A stretch of 64,000 nucleotides of DNA. It comes from Peptostreptococcaceae bacterium pGA-8 (GTDB lineage Bacteria > Bacillota > Clostridia > Peptostreptococcales > Anaerovoracaceae). Below, in pieces: positions 15,143 through 23,582 of the stretch; the stretch's first letter is position 1; every line of letters begins with the position of its first letter. Where the stretch lies: NCBI GenBank assembly GCA_900112915.1, contig FONK01000003.1, positions 1 to 64,000 of the forward strand, read 5' to 3'. The notes beneath the pieces are model-generated. The model was not told the DNA's origin and ran no database searches. It was given only the letters and a program-made list of their open reading frames with translations. A program made the translations under genes and the position numbers.

Positions 15143-15519
15143 TTGCCCTTGCCGGCATGATTAGCTGTGATAAGGCCGCCTTGCTTTGCGATATGGCAGA
15201 AACTTATAGAATTTATGATGTATACAGTTTTCCTGCAAGGCTTATAGCTATATATGCTGCCGGTTTAAGGGATAATTCGAGAATCAAATTAAAACTTTCA
15301 GGGGTTGAGCTGGATTATACTCAGATTATTCAAACTGCAGTTTATGACAAGCTCAATCTTCTTTTATGGCAAAACTCCGGAGGGCGAAAATCCAATCGAC
15401 CAATAAGTCTCCTTGATAAGATTTTAAGAAGTTTTAAAAGGGATGATTATACAACATTTGATACAGCAGAAGCCTTTGAAGCTGAAAGAAAGAAAATAAT
15501 GAAAGGAGGCAAATCATAG
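15139..15519 (+). CDS. gpGT extension, DUF5361-type tail chaperone
   Basis: Read in the -1 frame from 15139 this gives 126 residues starting LIALAGMISCDKAALLCDMA, then DVYSFPARLIAIYAAGL, which matches the DUF5361-type T domain of tail chaperones in Firmicutes. The predicted fused gpGT is about 212 residues. An internal ATG at 15157 has no ribosome site, which supports expression by frameshift rather than independent start. The stop overlaps the GTG of the tape measure by one base. Confidence 0.8.
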   Translation, partial: LIALAGMISCDKAALLCDMAETYRIYDVYSFPARLIAIYAAGLRDNSRIKLKLSGVELDYTQIIQTAVYDKLNLLLWQNSGGRKSNRPISLLDKILRSFKRDDYTTFDTAEAFEAERKKIMKGGKS

Positions 15520-17444
15520 TGGCGGGAATGGAACTGGGAAAGGCTTACATCCAAATTATTCCATCGGCTCAGGGAATAAAGGAGAAAATTGAAAAAGAAA
15601 TGGGCATAGCCGGAGAAAATTCTGGTAATTCATTTGGGGCTAGATTTAAAGGTGCAATAAGCAAACTAGCTATAGGAGCGGCAATAGCCAAGACGATAAA
15701 AGATGCATTTACAGAAGGTGCAGCTCTTGAGCAGTCTATAGGTGGAATAGAAACACTTTTTAAAGATGCTAGTGACAAAGTTATAACTAATGCAGAAAAA
15801 GCGTGGAAGACTGCAGGAATGTCTGCTAATCAGTATATGGAAACGGCCACCAGTTTTTCCGCAAGCTTGTTACAGGGGCTTAGTGGAGATACTGCAAAAG
15901 CCGCAGATATCACGGATATGGCAATTAGAGATATGTCAGATAATGCAAATAAGATGGGCACAGATATGAGTGCTATCCAACTGGCATACCAAGGCTTTGC
16001 GAAGCAAAACTATACAATGCTAGATAATTTAAAACTGGGATATGGCGGGACTAAAACAGAAATGGAAAGACTCCTTGCCGACGCAGAAAAATTAACTGGC
16101 AAGAAATATGACATCAATAACTTATCGGACGTATACCAAGCAATCCACGCTATACAAGAAAAGCTTGATATCACAGGCACTACTGCTAAAGAGGCATCAA
16201 GCACATTAGCCGGTTCGTTTTCAAGTATGAAGGCTGCATATAAAGATTTAGTTGGTAATATGCTACTGGGAAATGACATCAGTGGAAATGTTAAAAATTT
16301 AGTAGAATCTGTTGTAACTGTAGCAAAAAATGTATTGCCTGCAGTTAAAAATATTATAATTGCGCTACCTCAAGCTATTACAGGCACATTGGCTAAGTTG
16401 GCACCTGAATTACTGCCAATGATTGCAGACTTGGTAGTTGGATTAGCGCAAGGCTTGGCAGATAGCCTACCGGTAGTTTTACAAAATATAAATGATATTT
16501 TTTTGGGATTAGGTAACGGATTGATAGCTGCGCTGCCTACAATTATTTCAGCATTACCAGCGATAATCACAAGTATTGCAAATGCAATAATCACATATGT
16601 GCCAATTATGGTGCAAACTGGTATAACGCTTATAACTTCATTGGTACAGGCGCTACCAGAGATTATAAATGGTATCGTTGCAGCGTTACCTGCTGTCATT
16701 TCAGGCATAATCCAAGCTTTTATATCTTTTTTACCGCAATTATCAATTGCCGGGATTCAATTGTTTGTAGCACTGGTTCAAAACTTACCAACAATTATAA
16801 CTACAATAGTTAATGCATTACCACAGATTATAAACGCTGTTATAACGGCATTTATAGATAATATACCTCTACTCATTAATGCTGGCATACAATTATTTAC
16901 AGCTTTAGTCAGGGCCACACCACAAATTATTGTAGCAGTAGTAAAGGCAGTACCACAAATAATAGGTGCACTTATAAGTGCTTTCGGAAGTTGCATAGGG
17001 CAATTTATCAATGTTGGTGCAAACATAATCTCTGGCATGGCACAAGGCATCATTAATGGCATTGGTAGACTTGTAAAAGCAGCTGTAAACGCTGCAAAAA
17101 ATGTTGTTAAAGCAGTAAAAAAAGCCCTTGGAATAAACTCTCCTTCTAGAGTCTTTGCTGAAATCGGAAGTTTTATAGACGAAGGATTGGCTCAAGGTAT
17201 AAATAATAATTTGGGTGTAGTATCAAGAGCTGTAGATGGATTAAATACAGTTGTCAATGATCATTTTGTAAATGACATAAGAATGACTCACGAACTTGCG
17301 CTAGGATATAGCCAAGGAGAAAAAAAGGGCGAAGCTGCCGTGATTAATCAATATGTTAACATAAGTCAACCTGTAACCACACCGTGGGAAACAGCCAAGG
17401 CAATTAGAAAAGAAGCGAGTATATTAGGATTAGCAGGTGCATAA
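15519..17444 (+). CDS. tape measure protein
   Basis: A 641-residue protein starting at GTG 15519 with AAAGGAGG about 10 bases upstream. The first 240 residues are the conserved tape-measure head, with GGIETLFKDASDKV and SANQYMETATSFSASL. Residues about 270-510 are a run of hydrophobic repeats built on ALPxIIxxIxxAI, and the end has the GINSPSRVFAEIG motif of this class. It sets tail length; at 1.5 angstrom per residue the tail would be near 95 nm. Hydrophobic repeats may also help form the DNA entry channel. Confidence 0.9.
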   Translation: MAGMELGKAYIQIIPSAQGIKEKIEKEMGIAGENSGNSFGARFKGAISKLAIGAAIAKTIKDAFTEGAALEQSIGGIETLFKDASDKVITNAEKAWKTAGMSANQYMETATSFSASLLQGLSGDTAKAADITDMAIRDMSDNANKMGTDMSAIQLAYQGFAKQNYTMLDNLKLGYGGTKTEMERLLADAEKLTGKKYDINNLSDVYQAIHAIQEKLDITGTTAKEASSTLAGSFSSMKAAYKDLVGNMLLGNDISGNVKNLVESVVTVAKNVLPAVKNIIIALPQAITGTLAKLAPELLPMIADLVVGLAQGLADSLPVVLQNINDIFLGLGNGLIAALPTIISALPAIITSIANAIITYVPIMVQTGITLITSLVQALPEIINGIVAALPAVISGIIQAFISFLPQLSIAGIQLFVALVQNLPTIITTIVNALPQIINAVITAFIDNIPLLINAGIQLFTALVRATPQIIVAVVKAVPQIIGALISAFGSCIGQFINVGANIISGMAQGIINGIGRLVKAAVNAAKNVVKAVKKALGINSPSRVFAEIGSFIDEGLAQGINNNLGVVSRAVDGLNTVVNDHFVNDIRMTHELALGYSQGEKKGEAAVINQYVNISQPVTTPWETAKAIRKEASILGLAGA

Positions 17445-18295
17445 TGGAGTACGGAATAAGAATTAAGAGAAACGATGGTGAGATTTTTGTTTTTGATTCA
17501 GATTTTGTTTTGACAGAAGTAACAGGAATAGACTTTGTGCCAAATGAAATATTCAAAGAACCCAGAGGCCTTGGCAATGGTGACATCATTACAGGTAAAA
17601 GAAAACACAGTAGAGAGATTGGAATCAAAGCTCTTTCAGGGATTTATAAAGGGATGAACTATAGAAACAATAGAGATTATGCTATTGCTTTTTTTAATAA
17701 TAATTATAGTTTTGACTTAGAAATCACATATATCGGAAAAACTATGATTGCAAAAGACTGCATAATTCAAGAAAATTCGTTCCCGAGCGAAAGGAATGGG
17801 AAAAATGCATTTCTCGAAATTGTTTTCCTTTCGCCTTATTCAGACCTCTTTGCTGCTTCAGGTGCAACTACTGATTTCACATCCACTAAAGCACTATGGC
17901 ATGACACAAGAATATATGAAGGGGCTGCAGGGAAATTGGCATTCAGCGAGATGGCAAGAACAACTGAAAAAATAATAAACTATCTTGGAAGTGAGCCGGC
18001 ACCACCTGTTATAACGGTGAGAGCCACTGGATATGTGCCTGGTATAGACATAGCCATAGATGACAAAAAAACGAGCATTAAGACTATATTAAGCTCCGGA
18101 GATACGCTGATAGTGGACTGTGAAGAAAGAGCTGTGACAAAAAATGGATCACCTGTACCTGTGGCAGATTATGATGCATGGGAGCTGATGGAGATGCTGT
18201 TAAGCTATGGAGACAATCTTGTAAAAGTCTCTAAAAACAGCAATACCGCCTTTACTGCAGAAATAAGTTTTGTGGGTAGATATGGAGGACTGTAA
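17444..18295 (+). CDS. distal tail protein (Dit)
   Basis: A 283-residue protein of the siphophage tail family: GIRIKRNDGEIFVFDSDFVL and EVTGIDFVPNEI at the start, then REIGIKALSGIYKGMNYRNN, the belt of the Dit N-terminal ring; the C-terminal half is a galectin-like carbohydrate-like domain. It forms the hexameric hub between tape measure tip and baseplate. The ATG overlaps the tape-measure stop by one base. Confidence 0.8.
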   Translation: MEYGIRIKRNDGEIFVFDSDFVLTEVTGIDFVPNEIFKEPRGLGNGDIITGKRKHSREIGIKALSGIYKGMNYRNNRDYAIAFFNNNYSFDLEITYIGKTMIAKDCIIQENSFPSERNGKNAFLEIVFLSPYSDLFAASGATTDFTSTKALWHDTRIYEGAAGKLAFSEMARTTEKIINYLGSEPAPPVITVRATGYVPGIDIAIDDKKTSIKTILSSGDTLIVDCEERAVTKNGSPVPVADYDAWELMEMLLSYGDNLVKVSKNSNTAFTAEISFVGRYGGL

Positions 18296-18298
18296 CAA

Positions 18299-19483
18299 GT
18301 GATTAAATTATTAAATAAATATGGGGCCGAAATTCGCAATGTCGAATTTATAGAGCTGCAATGGACTCGCAAATACCATGAATGCGGCTCCTTTGTGCTA
18401 TACATGGCGGCAAAGGATTATAATCCGGATATAAAGTATATACAGCTTAAAGATAGACCAGAAACCGGTATGGTTCAAAAAGTTGTATACGAAAAAAAGA
18501 CTAATGGAGATTTTGTTACCCTATCAGGTTTTTTTGTACAAAAACAGTTGGATAACGGCATGCTCATTACAGATGTGCTGCGGACCGGTCTACCAACAGC
18601 AGAGTCTACAGCCCAGTTTATAAAAATGCTGCTCTGGATGGGTTTTAGACAATACACTAACGATTTAGATTTGGAGATAAACAATGGGCAATTGCCGTCA
18701 CATATTCGGTTAGGCAGTGCAGATTGTTTATATCGCACAGTCATAGATGAGTCATCAGAATTTTTTGTGCTGGAATCACAGACTGCGCCGGCAGAAAAGC
18801 CTTTGGGCAGTTTTTTGTATAACCTACTACAAGGATACAACTACAGCTATTATTGTTTGCCAGAATGGCAGCAAGACGAAAGTAAGCCTCTACTTGGATT
18901 AAAATTAAAATCATATAAAGGTAGAGACTTAAGAGATAAGGTGTTTTTTGGTCAAGCTTGGAGCTCCGTCAAAAACATAGATTATGTAATTGATGAGAGT
19001 AGAATGTACCCTAAATATGTTGCAGTGCAAATATTGGATGACAAAATTAATTACACGGATATGATTTTTGTAAATAATGAGGGGCAATTCAAAAAGGCAA
19101 TTGTTGAGTTTTATCAGTATGAGCATAATTGCCCTAACAATCTTGGCAAATGCATCCCGACAAAAGTAATTTACACAAATGCGACGAACATCGAGGCTGA
19201 TAAAGAAGCTTATGTACGGCGTCAAATGCAGCAGGCTATGAAGCTGGACATGCTCAATAATTATAAAATTGAGCATATCTCGGCTGATGTGCTACAGAAT
19301 CGTTTTTTATATCTTAAAGATTATGATTTAGGCGATATATGTACGGTGGTTATTGATGAGATTAAGCAGATGTATACTGCCAGGATTGTCGAGGTTAGAG
19401 AGGTTTGGGCAAAAAATAAAGTTGATGTTGAGATTGTGCTTGGAACTCCTCAAAAACAACAATACAGAAAGGTTATGGTATAA
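18299..19483 (+). CDS. tail-tip protein, ReqiPepy6 Gp37-like
   Basis: A 394-residue protein from GTG 18299, with an initial beta region (VEFIELQWTRKYHECGSF) and later FLYNLLQGYNYSYYCLPEW and DYDLGDICTVVI. This matches the Gp37-like/tail-associated (Tal) class of siphophage tip proteins, which plug the tail and lead to receptor binding. The ribosome site is weak (GGAGG about 10 bases upstream in the Dit end). No peptidase motif seen. Confidence 0.75.
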   Translation: MIKLLNKYGAEIRNVEFIELQWTRKYHECGSFVLYMAAKDYNPDIKYIQLKDRPETGMVQKVVYEKKTNGDFVTLSGFFVQKQLDNGMLITDVLRTGLPTAESTAQFIKMLLWMGFRQYTNDLDLEINNGQLPSHIRLGSADCLYRTVIDESSEFFVLESQTAPAEKPLGSFLYNLLQGYNYSYYCLPEWQQDESKPLLGLKLKSYKGRDLRDKVFFGQAWSSVKNIDYVIDESRMYPKYVAVQILDDKINYTDMIFVNNEGQFKKAIVEFYQYEHNCPNNLGKCIPTKVIYTNATNIEADKEAYVRRQMQQAMKLDMLNNYKIEHISADVLQNRFLYLKDYDLGDICTVVIDEIKQMYTARIVEVREVWAKNKVDVEIVLGTPQKQQYRKVMV

Positions 19484-19486
19484 ATT

Positions 19487-20203
19487 ATGGCAAAGAGTTT
19501 CCCTTTTGAGAGCAAAAACACAGGGAGCAGTACAGCTCCGGTATGGGACAGAGCAATAACGGCTCAGGATGAGCGTGATTTTAATAGACTCTGCTGGACA
19601 AATGGAGTTTTTCCGAGCCCTGTCGATGGGCTTGTGGTTACAGCTGCCGGCGGAATGAAAATTAATATAAAGCCGGGAGGAGCACACATTGAGGGTGCAA
19701 GATTTTGGGAATCTAACACTCGTCAAATTAGCCTATCCTCAGCATCTAATACGCTGCCTAGAATTGATAGAGTCGTTTTAAGATTTGATACTGCAGAGGA
19801 CAAGCGAAATATAGATATATATCTTAAAGAGGGCGTGCCGGCAACTAGCCCAAGCCCGCAGGACCTTATTAGACAGTCCAACTATTATGAGCTGGCATTA
19901 GCAGATATATATGTGCCATCAAGGGCAACGGATATTGCTAATGCTAATATTACGGACAGACGACCTGATACATCTGTGTGTGGCATAGTTATACCAGCTA
20001 TCCCGTATACTGCACAATCAGAAGATTTATGGCTACAGCTAAAAGACGGCGTTAATCTCGTTAACTCTGCCTTGCAAGGCACTACAGCAGGACAGCTGCA
20101 ATCGCAGATTACGCAGCTTAATAATACCAAAGCAGATAAGGCAACGGTTGAAATTACTGAGACGACAATACAAAAGTTTGAGCAATTGGGATTTGTGAGG
20201 TAA
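19487..20203 (+). CDS. baseplate/receptor-binding protein
   Basis: A 238-residue protein. Its start (MAKSFPFESKNTGSSTAPVW and DERDFNRLCWTNGVFPSP) and the repeated IDRVVLRFDTAEDKRNIDIYL are typical of phage baseplate upper or tail-fibre adaptor proteins of Firmicutes siphophages. The last 40 residues are a coiled coil suited to trimerisation. It connects the tail tip to the two small fibre-like proteins downstream. Confidence 0.7.
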   Translation: MAKSFPFESKNTGSSTAPVWDRAITAQDERDFNRLCWTNGVFPSPVDGLVVTAAGGMKINIKPGGAHIEGARFWESNTRQISLSSASNTLPRIDRVVLRFDTAEDKRNIDIYLKEGVPATSPSPQDLIRQSNYYELALADIYVPSRATDIANANITDRRPDTSVCGIVIPAIPYTAQSEDLWLQLKDGVNLVNSALQGTTAGQLQSQITQLNNTKADKATVEITETTIQKFEQLGFVR

Positions 20204-20207
20204 AAAA

Positions 20208-20624
20208 ATGGACAATAAAATTATAAATAAATTATTAAGCTTTATAGCGGATATGTTAAAGCAGCTAAAAAATACAACGCCTAAATTAATCTTTGCAGGG
20301 AATGTTTACTGGGGTACTAACAAATGGATTTGCCCGGCTGATGGGTTTATAACCTTAGATGCAGGCAGCGTAGCAGGTGCCGCTTATCACCTTGTATATG
20401 TGGCGGATAAGTCGGGGCACTATGTGGGAGCATTAGCCGGTGCAGGCAGAGGCAGCACTGCGACAGCAACATTCCCGGTGATTAAGGGGGAAGAATATAG
20501 AACTATCGCAGAAGCAAATTGTAACGGTATAAATGCCTACTATTACAAAATAGGGGGGGTACTAACTAGAGTGCTTAATGCATTGCAATCACTAGTTTAC
20601 AGAAGGGCGGTGATTGCATGCTAA
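20208..20624 (+). CDS. tail-fibre-like protein 1
   Basis: A 138-residue protein with an N-terminal amphipathic segment (KIINKLLSFIADMLKQL) and a beta-rich, Gly/Ala-rich body (WGTNKWICPADGFITLDAGS). The AAAAAATGG start lies five bases after the baseplate gene stop. Fold and position suggest a fibre tip or receptor-binding module. It overlaps the next gene by seven bases. No sequence family named. Confidence 0.5.
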   Translation: MDNKIINKLLSFIADMLKQLKNTTPKLIFAGNVYWGTNKWICPADGFITLDAGSVAGAAYHLVYVADKSGHYVGALAGAGRGSTATATFPVIKGEEYRTIAEANCNGINAYYYKIGGVLTRVLNALQSLVYRRAVIAC

Positions 20625-21022
20625 ATAAAATATTATTATTCATAGCGTCACTATTAATACGGGCTGATTTTGTTATAGAGCGTGGAAAATCAAGCACATA
20701 TCCGACTTTTAGTTATGAGAAGTGGAAGAACGGTAAAATTGTGTATCACTTTATATATAACGATAGTTTTGCATTTCCCACTCGCAGCGGCAATCTGTAT
20801 TACAGTAGCGGAACATGCACACCACCATCGGACATACCTCAGCCAGTTGAACTGATAGATGCATATGGACATTTTTCAACCGGTAACGGATTGTGCTTTA
20901 TCGAGTGCAATAGAATTCAAGGCAAAACTGCAACATTTTTTTATGCTTGCGGGTCACAAGAACCTGAGTCGGCACCACTGCAAAAGACCGCTCACCTCTA
21001 TTTAGTAGGCAGGTGGAAATAA
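20618..21022 (+). CDS. tail-fibre-like protein 2
   Basis: A 134-residue protein. The N-terminus (NKILLFIASLLIRADFVIER) echoes the previous protein's NKLLSFIADML, and the rest resembles phage fibre head domains: TFSYEKWKNGKIV and a final LYLVGRWK. A GRWK-type end is common in trimeric fibre head domains. It may be the host-recognition part of the phage and is expected to vary quickly between related phages. Confidence 0.55.
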   Translation: MLNKILLFIASLLIRADFVIERGKSSTYPTFSYEKWKNGKIVYHFIYNDSFAFPTRSGNLYYSSGTCTPPSDIPQPVELIDAYGHFSTGNGLCFIECNRIQGKTATFFYACGSQEPESAPLQKTAHLYLVGRWK

Positions 21023-21038
21023 AAAGAAAGGCAACTAT

Positions 21039-21284
21039 ATGGATTGGACAAATATAGTAGTAGCCGGGCTAGCGTTTGCAGGCTCGGCATACGGCTCTTA
21101 TAAGAGCAAAGATAAGATTATGGCACTAATGGAATATCGGCTTAAAGAGCTGGAAAAAAAGCAAGATAAGCACAATAACCTAATCGACAGAGTGTATGGA
21201 TTAGAAAAAAATTGTGCAACTTGCACAGAAAAAATCAAGGTAGCCAATCATCGCATAGAGGATTTGGAAGATAAAGTAAATTAG
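21039..21284 (+). CDS. XhlA-like membrane-anchored lysis accessory protein
   Basis: An 81-residue protein with one N-terminal membrane helix (VVAGLAFAGSAYGSY) and a long coiled coil with a CATC pair. This arrangement matches XhlA/hemolysin-type proteins coded next to the holin in many Firmicutes phages. A GAAAGG ribosome site precedes the ATG. A terminator overlaps its stop. Confidence 0.65.
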   Translation: MDWTNIVVAGLAFAGSAYGSYKSKDKIMALMEYRLKELEKKQDKHNNLIDRVYGLEKNCATCTEKIKVANHRIEDLEDKVN

Positions 21285-21308
21285 CACATCAATAAGGGTG
21301 TGCTTTTT
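21283..21308 (+). terminator. hairpin overlapping XhlA-like stop
   Basis: AGCACA (21283-21288) pairs with TGTGCT (21299-21304), followed by four T. It may reduce read-through into the holin gene. Confidence 0.55.
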
Positions 21309-21332
21309 GTACAAAAGAAAGGAATTAAAGTT

Positions 21333-21536
21333 ATGAGCAAATTATGGATTAAAGCAGCAGCTGTAAGAGCAGTTAAAACTACAGCACAAACAGCAGTAGC
21401 GACAATTGGCACAGCAATGGCAATTGGAGAGGTCAACTGGGTGCTTGTAGGCAGTGCGAGCGCATTAGCAGGTATTTTATCAATTTTAACAAGCGTTGCA
21501 GGATTACCAGAGGTTGAGGTTAAGGAGGAGAAGTAA
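21333..21536 (+). CDS. holin, r1t-like
   Basis: I choose ATG 21333 (AAAGGAA upstream) over an in-frame TTG/ATG at 21300 lying in the terminator; it gives 67 residues. The protein has two hydrophobic helices, TAQTAVATIGTAMAIGEVNW and LVGSASALAGILSILTSVAG, and a charged C-terminus, the pattern of r1t-family class II holins. It forms the membrane hole that releases the endolysin four bases downstream. Confidence 0.8.
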   Translation: MSKLWIKAAAVRAVKTTAQTAVATIGTAMAIGEVNWVLVGSASALAGILSILTSVAGLPEVEVKEEK

Positions 21537-21539
21537 ATA

Positions 21540-22496
21540 ATGGCATATGAATTTATAACAACTCATGATAGCTTAAATTTCGGATATCCCAGAGGCACCA
21601 AGGGACAAAACAAGCCAAAAGAAATTATAATCCATCATTGGGGTGCTGATGGCGCCAGTTTTTGGGGTGTTGTAAACTGGCTTTGCCGTAAAGGCGGTGG
21701 ATCGTCAGCACACTTAGTTGTAGAGGCTGGCAGGGTTGCATGCCTAGTGGATTACGCAAATGCTGCTTGGCATGCTGGAGATGGCAGTGTAAATATGCAC
21801 TCAATCGGGATAGAGTGCAGACCGGAAATGAGTGACGGTGACATGCAGACGGTTGCAGAGGTTATCGCTGACATCTGGAAAACCTATGGGAGACTACCAC
21901 TGAGAGGGCATAAAGATGTACAGCCTACAGCTTGCCCTGGCAGATGGTATGCACAGCTTAAAAAATTAGAAAAAATGGCGGAACAGTATATGACAAATAG
22001 CAAGCCAACGATCGCACCATCAAAACCAGCACAGCCGACAACCGGAAAGAGCATCGAAACATTGGCTAGAGAAGTATTAGCTGGCAATTGGGGCAATGGC
22101 GACGACAGGAAGGCAAACCTTGAAAGTGCTGGATATAACTACTATGCAGTACAGGCAAGAGTAAATGAGCTATGTGGTGTACAGGCTACTACACCAACAC
22201 CGGCTAGCAAGAGTGTGGATGAGTTAGCAAGGGAAGTGCTTAATGGCGATTGGGGTGTAGGATCTGATAGAGCAGCAAGACTGGCTCAAGCAGGGTATAA
22301 TTACCAAGCTGTACAAGCTAGGGTCAACGATTTATGCGGTGTAACATCAGTCTCACCAGGCAAGTCTCTTGATGAGGTAGCAAGAGAGGTTATCCGTGGC
22401 GACTGGGGTAACGGCCAAGACAGATTTAATAGATTGGCTCAGGCAGGATATAACGTACAGGCGGTACAGGCAAGAGTAAATCAGCTATTAGCATAG
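21540..22496 (+). CDS. endolysin: amidase_2 with three CW_7 repeats
   Basis: A 318-residue cell wall hydrolase. Residues 1-140 form an Amidase_2 (N-acetylmuramoyl-L-alanine amidase) domain with zinc ligands in IHHW (about 32-33), HKDV (H124) and ACPG (C132). Three CW_7 wall-binding repeats follow at about 171-212, 225-266 and 276-317, each with LAREVLxGxWG and AGYNxxAVQARVNxL. CW_7 repeats, known from the Cpl-7 lysozyme, bind muropeptide rather than choline. No signal peptide, so release depends on the holin four bases upstream. Confidence 0.9.
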   Translation: MAYEFITTHDSLNFGYPRGTKGQNKPKEIIIHHWGADGASFWGVVNWLCRKGGGSSAHLVVEAGRVACLVDYANAAWHAGDGSVNMHSIGIECRPEMSDGDMQTVAEVIADIWKTYGRLPLRGHKDVQPTACPGRWYAQLKKLEKMAEQYMTNSKPTIAPSKPAQPTTGKSIETLAREVLAGNWGNGDDRKANLESAGYNYYAVQARVNELCGVQATTPTPASKSVDELAREVLNGDWGVGSDRAARLAQAGYNYQAVQARVNDLCGVTSVSPGKSLDEVAREVIRGDWGNGQDRFNRLAQAGYNVQAVQARVNQLLA

Positions 22497-22498
22497 CA

Positions 22499-22648
22499 AT
22501 GAGACAAGGGAGCTTCGGCCCCCTTTTTTTATTTGCAAAAAAATATAATATTCCGATCCGAACAATCCGCAGCTGGGAAGCCGGAGATAGAGTACCGCCG
22601 GAATATGTGGTGGACTTGCTGAATTTTAGAATTAAAAACGAACATTAA
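22499..22648 (+). pseudogene. truncated HTH gene fragment at the prophage edge
   Basis: An open frame from ATG 22499 to TAA 22646 runs across the terminator; its last 35 residues, FAKKYNIPIRTIRSWEAGDR followed by VPPEYVVDLLNF, are the C-terminal part of a small HTH protein. The N-terminal residues come from the terminator DNA and there is no ribosome site, so the gene is broken. It may be a host gene cut by phage integration, with 22530-22700 holding attR, or an old phage remnant. Confidence 0.45.
22506..22530 (+). terminator. UUCG-tetraloop terminator after the endolysin
   Basis: AAGGG (22506-22510) pairs with CCCTT (22521-22525), with an inner GC pair and a TTCG loop at 22514-22517, followed by a seven-T run. 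It ends the late phage transcript. Confidence 0.85.
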
Positions 22649-22737
22649 AAAAATATAAGACATTCAAAATTTAGAATTAAGAGCCTTTTAATTTCGGACT
22701 TTCTTTTTTGTGGCATAGCCGAAAAAATACTCATTCA

Positions 22738-22767
22738 ATATAAAAATGTTCGGATACATTTTTATAT
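22738..22767. terminator. 12-bp stem hairpin, possible bidirectional terminator
   Basis: ATATAAAAATGT (22738-22749) is exactly mirrored by ACATTTTTATAT (22756-22767) around a six-base TCGGAT-type loop. AT-rich, so of limited strength alone; it lies just before a second hairpin between the phage and the converging nuclease gene. Confidence 0.6.
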
Positions 22768-22780
22768 GCTGTACCAGAAT

Positions 22781-22815
22781 AAAACGGTTGAAGCTATTGA
22801 AGTTCCAACCGTTTT
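22781..22815. terminator. bidirectional terminator before the nuclease gene
   Basis: AAAACGGTTG (22781-22790) and CAACCGTTTT (22806-22815) pair perfectly; A-runs on one side and T-runs on the other let it work in both directions. It ends the minus-strand nuclease gene. Confidence 0.8.
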
Positions 22816-22817
22816 TC

Positions 22818-23387
22818 TTATTTCCAGCGAAAGCCTTTATCACCCCAAAAGCCTGCTCTGCTATTTCTTGCTTCTTTCTGCAATTCTTTAAATTCATCTT
22901 CGTACTTCACATTTGGATATGTGTTTATAACCCTGGCATAGCCCTTTTTTAAGAGCTCTTTATTGAACATTTCCCCGTTGACGTATATATAGGCAAGGGT
23001 GCGGCCATATTTATCTTCTGCCTCCTTGTCATATTCGAGAGTGACTTCTTTGTTTAGGAGACTTTCTTCAGTGTATTTAGCCGCCATCTTCCCTTGAGGC
23101 ACATTCCGTTCTTCTTGCGGGCTGACTGATTCGGGTGTATCTATGCCTATCAGCCTAACCCTCGCTTCTTTTCCTGACCTGTTTACAATGACCGTATCAC
23201 CGTCTACAATTCTTGTGACCCGGCAGCTGTCCCGGCTTTCAAGGTTGGATGCTCCGGAAGGGTTTTCACGAAAATTATCATATATGCCGAACTTCGCAGA
23301 AGCTAGAATGAAGATAAGGATTATTGACTTCAGTATCAGGGAACGGCTTCTATTTTTTTGCTGATTTCGGGTTCTGTTTTTTGACAT
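22818..23387 (-). CDS. staphylococcal-type thermonuclease, membrane-anchored or secreted
   Basis: A 189-residue protein of the SNase family. An N-terminal basic stretch and hydrophobic segment (SLILKSIILIFILASAKFG, residues 16-34) look like a signal anchor. The nuclease domain has VDGDT (D64 in DGD), R78 and D83-E86 in RLIGIDTPES, and R129 in DKYGRTLAYIY: all catalytic and calcium-binding positions are present. It should act outside the membrane on DNA or RNA. The gene reads toward the prophage, with GGAGG just upstream of the start. It marks the first chromosomal gene right of the phage. Confidence 0.85.
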   Translation of the reverse strand: MSKNRTRNQQKNRSRSLILKSIILIFILASAKFGIYDNFRENPSGASNLESRDSCRVTRIVDGDTVIVNRSGKEARVRLIGIDTPESVSPQEERNVPQGKMAAKYTEESLLNKEVTLEYDKEAEDKYGRTLAYIYVNGEMFNKELLKKGYARVINTYPNVKYEDEFKELQKEARNSRAGFWGDKGFRWK

Positions 23388-23518
23388 TTGGCCTCCTAAA
23401 TATGAGTAAAAACTTAAGAATCAGTATAGCATTTTTGCAAAATCTTTTAAAGGGATTTTGATGAGGTAAACTGTGAAAAAACTTCATACAAACTGAAGGC
23501 AAGAAAAGCCTACATTAC

Positions 23519-23547
23519 TTGCAAATGCAAGCCCGTTGTTGTATAAT
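23519..23547 (+). promoter_or_regulatory. sigma-A-type promoter for the 23583 operon
   Basis: TTGCAA (23519-23524), a 17-base spacer and TATAAT (23542-23547), about 35 bases before ATG 23583. Fits a housekeeping promoter. Confidence 0.6.
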
Positions 23548-23582
23548 TATATGAAATATGTTTATTTGAAGGGAAAATAATT

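Larger units (their letters stand above)
22649..22817. other. prophage/host boundary region, non-coding
   Basis: No gene is credible here; only two strong hairpins (22738-22767 and 22781-22815) are seen. The last phage gene ends at 22496 and the host nuclease gene ends at 22818, so the right attachment site should lie between. No tRNA gene is present, and no att direct repeat can be checked because the left end of the phage is outside the window. Confidence 0.5.

Noticed and set aside
22497-22818. tRNA gene as phage attachment site
   Set aside because: No tRNA cloverleaf can be drawn here; only an HTH fragment and hairpins are found.
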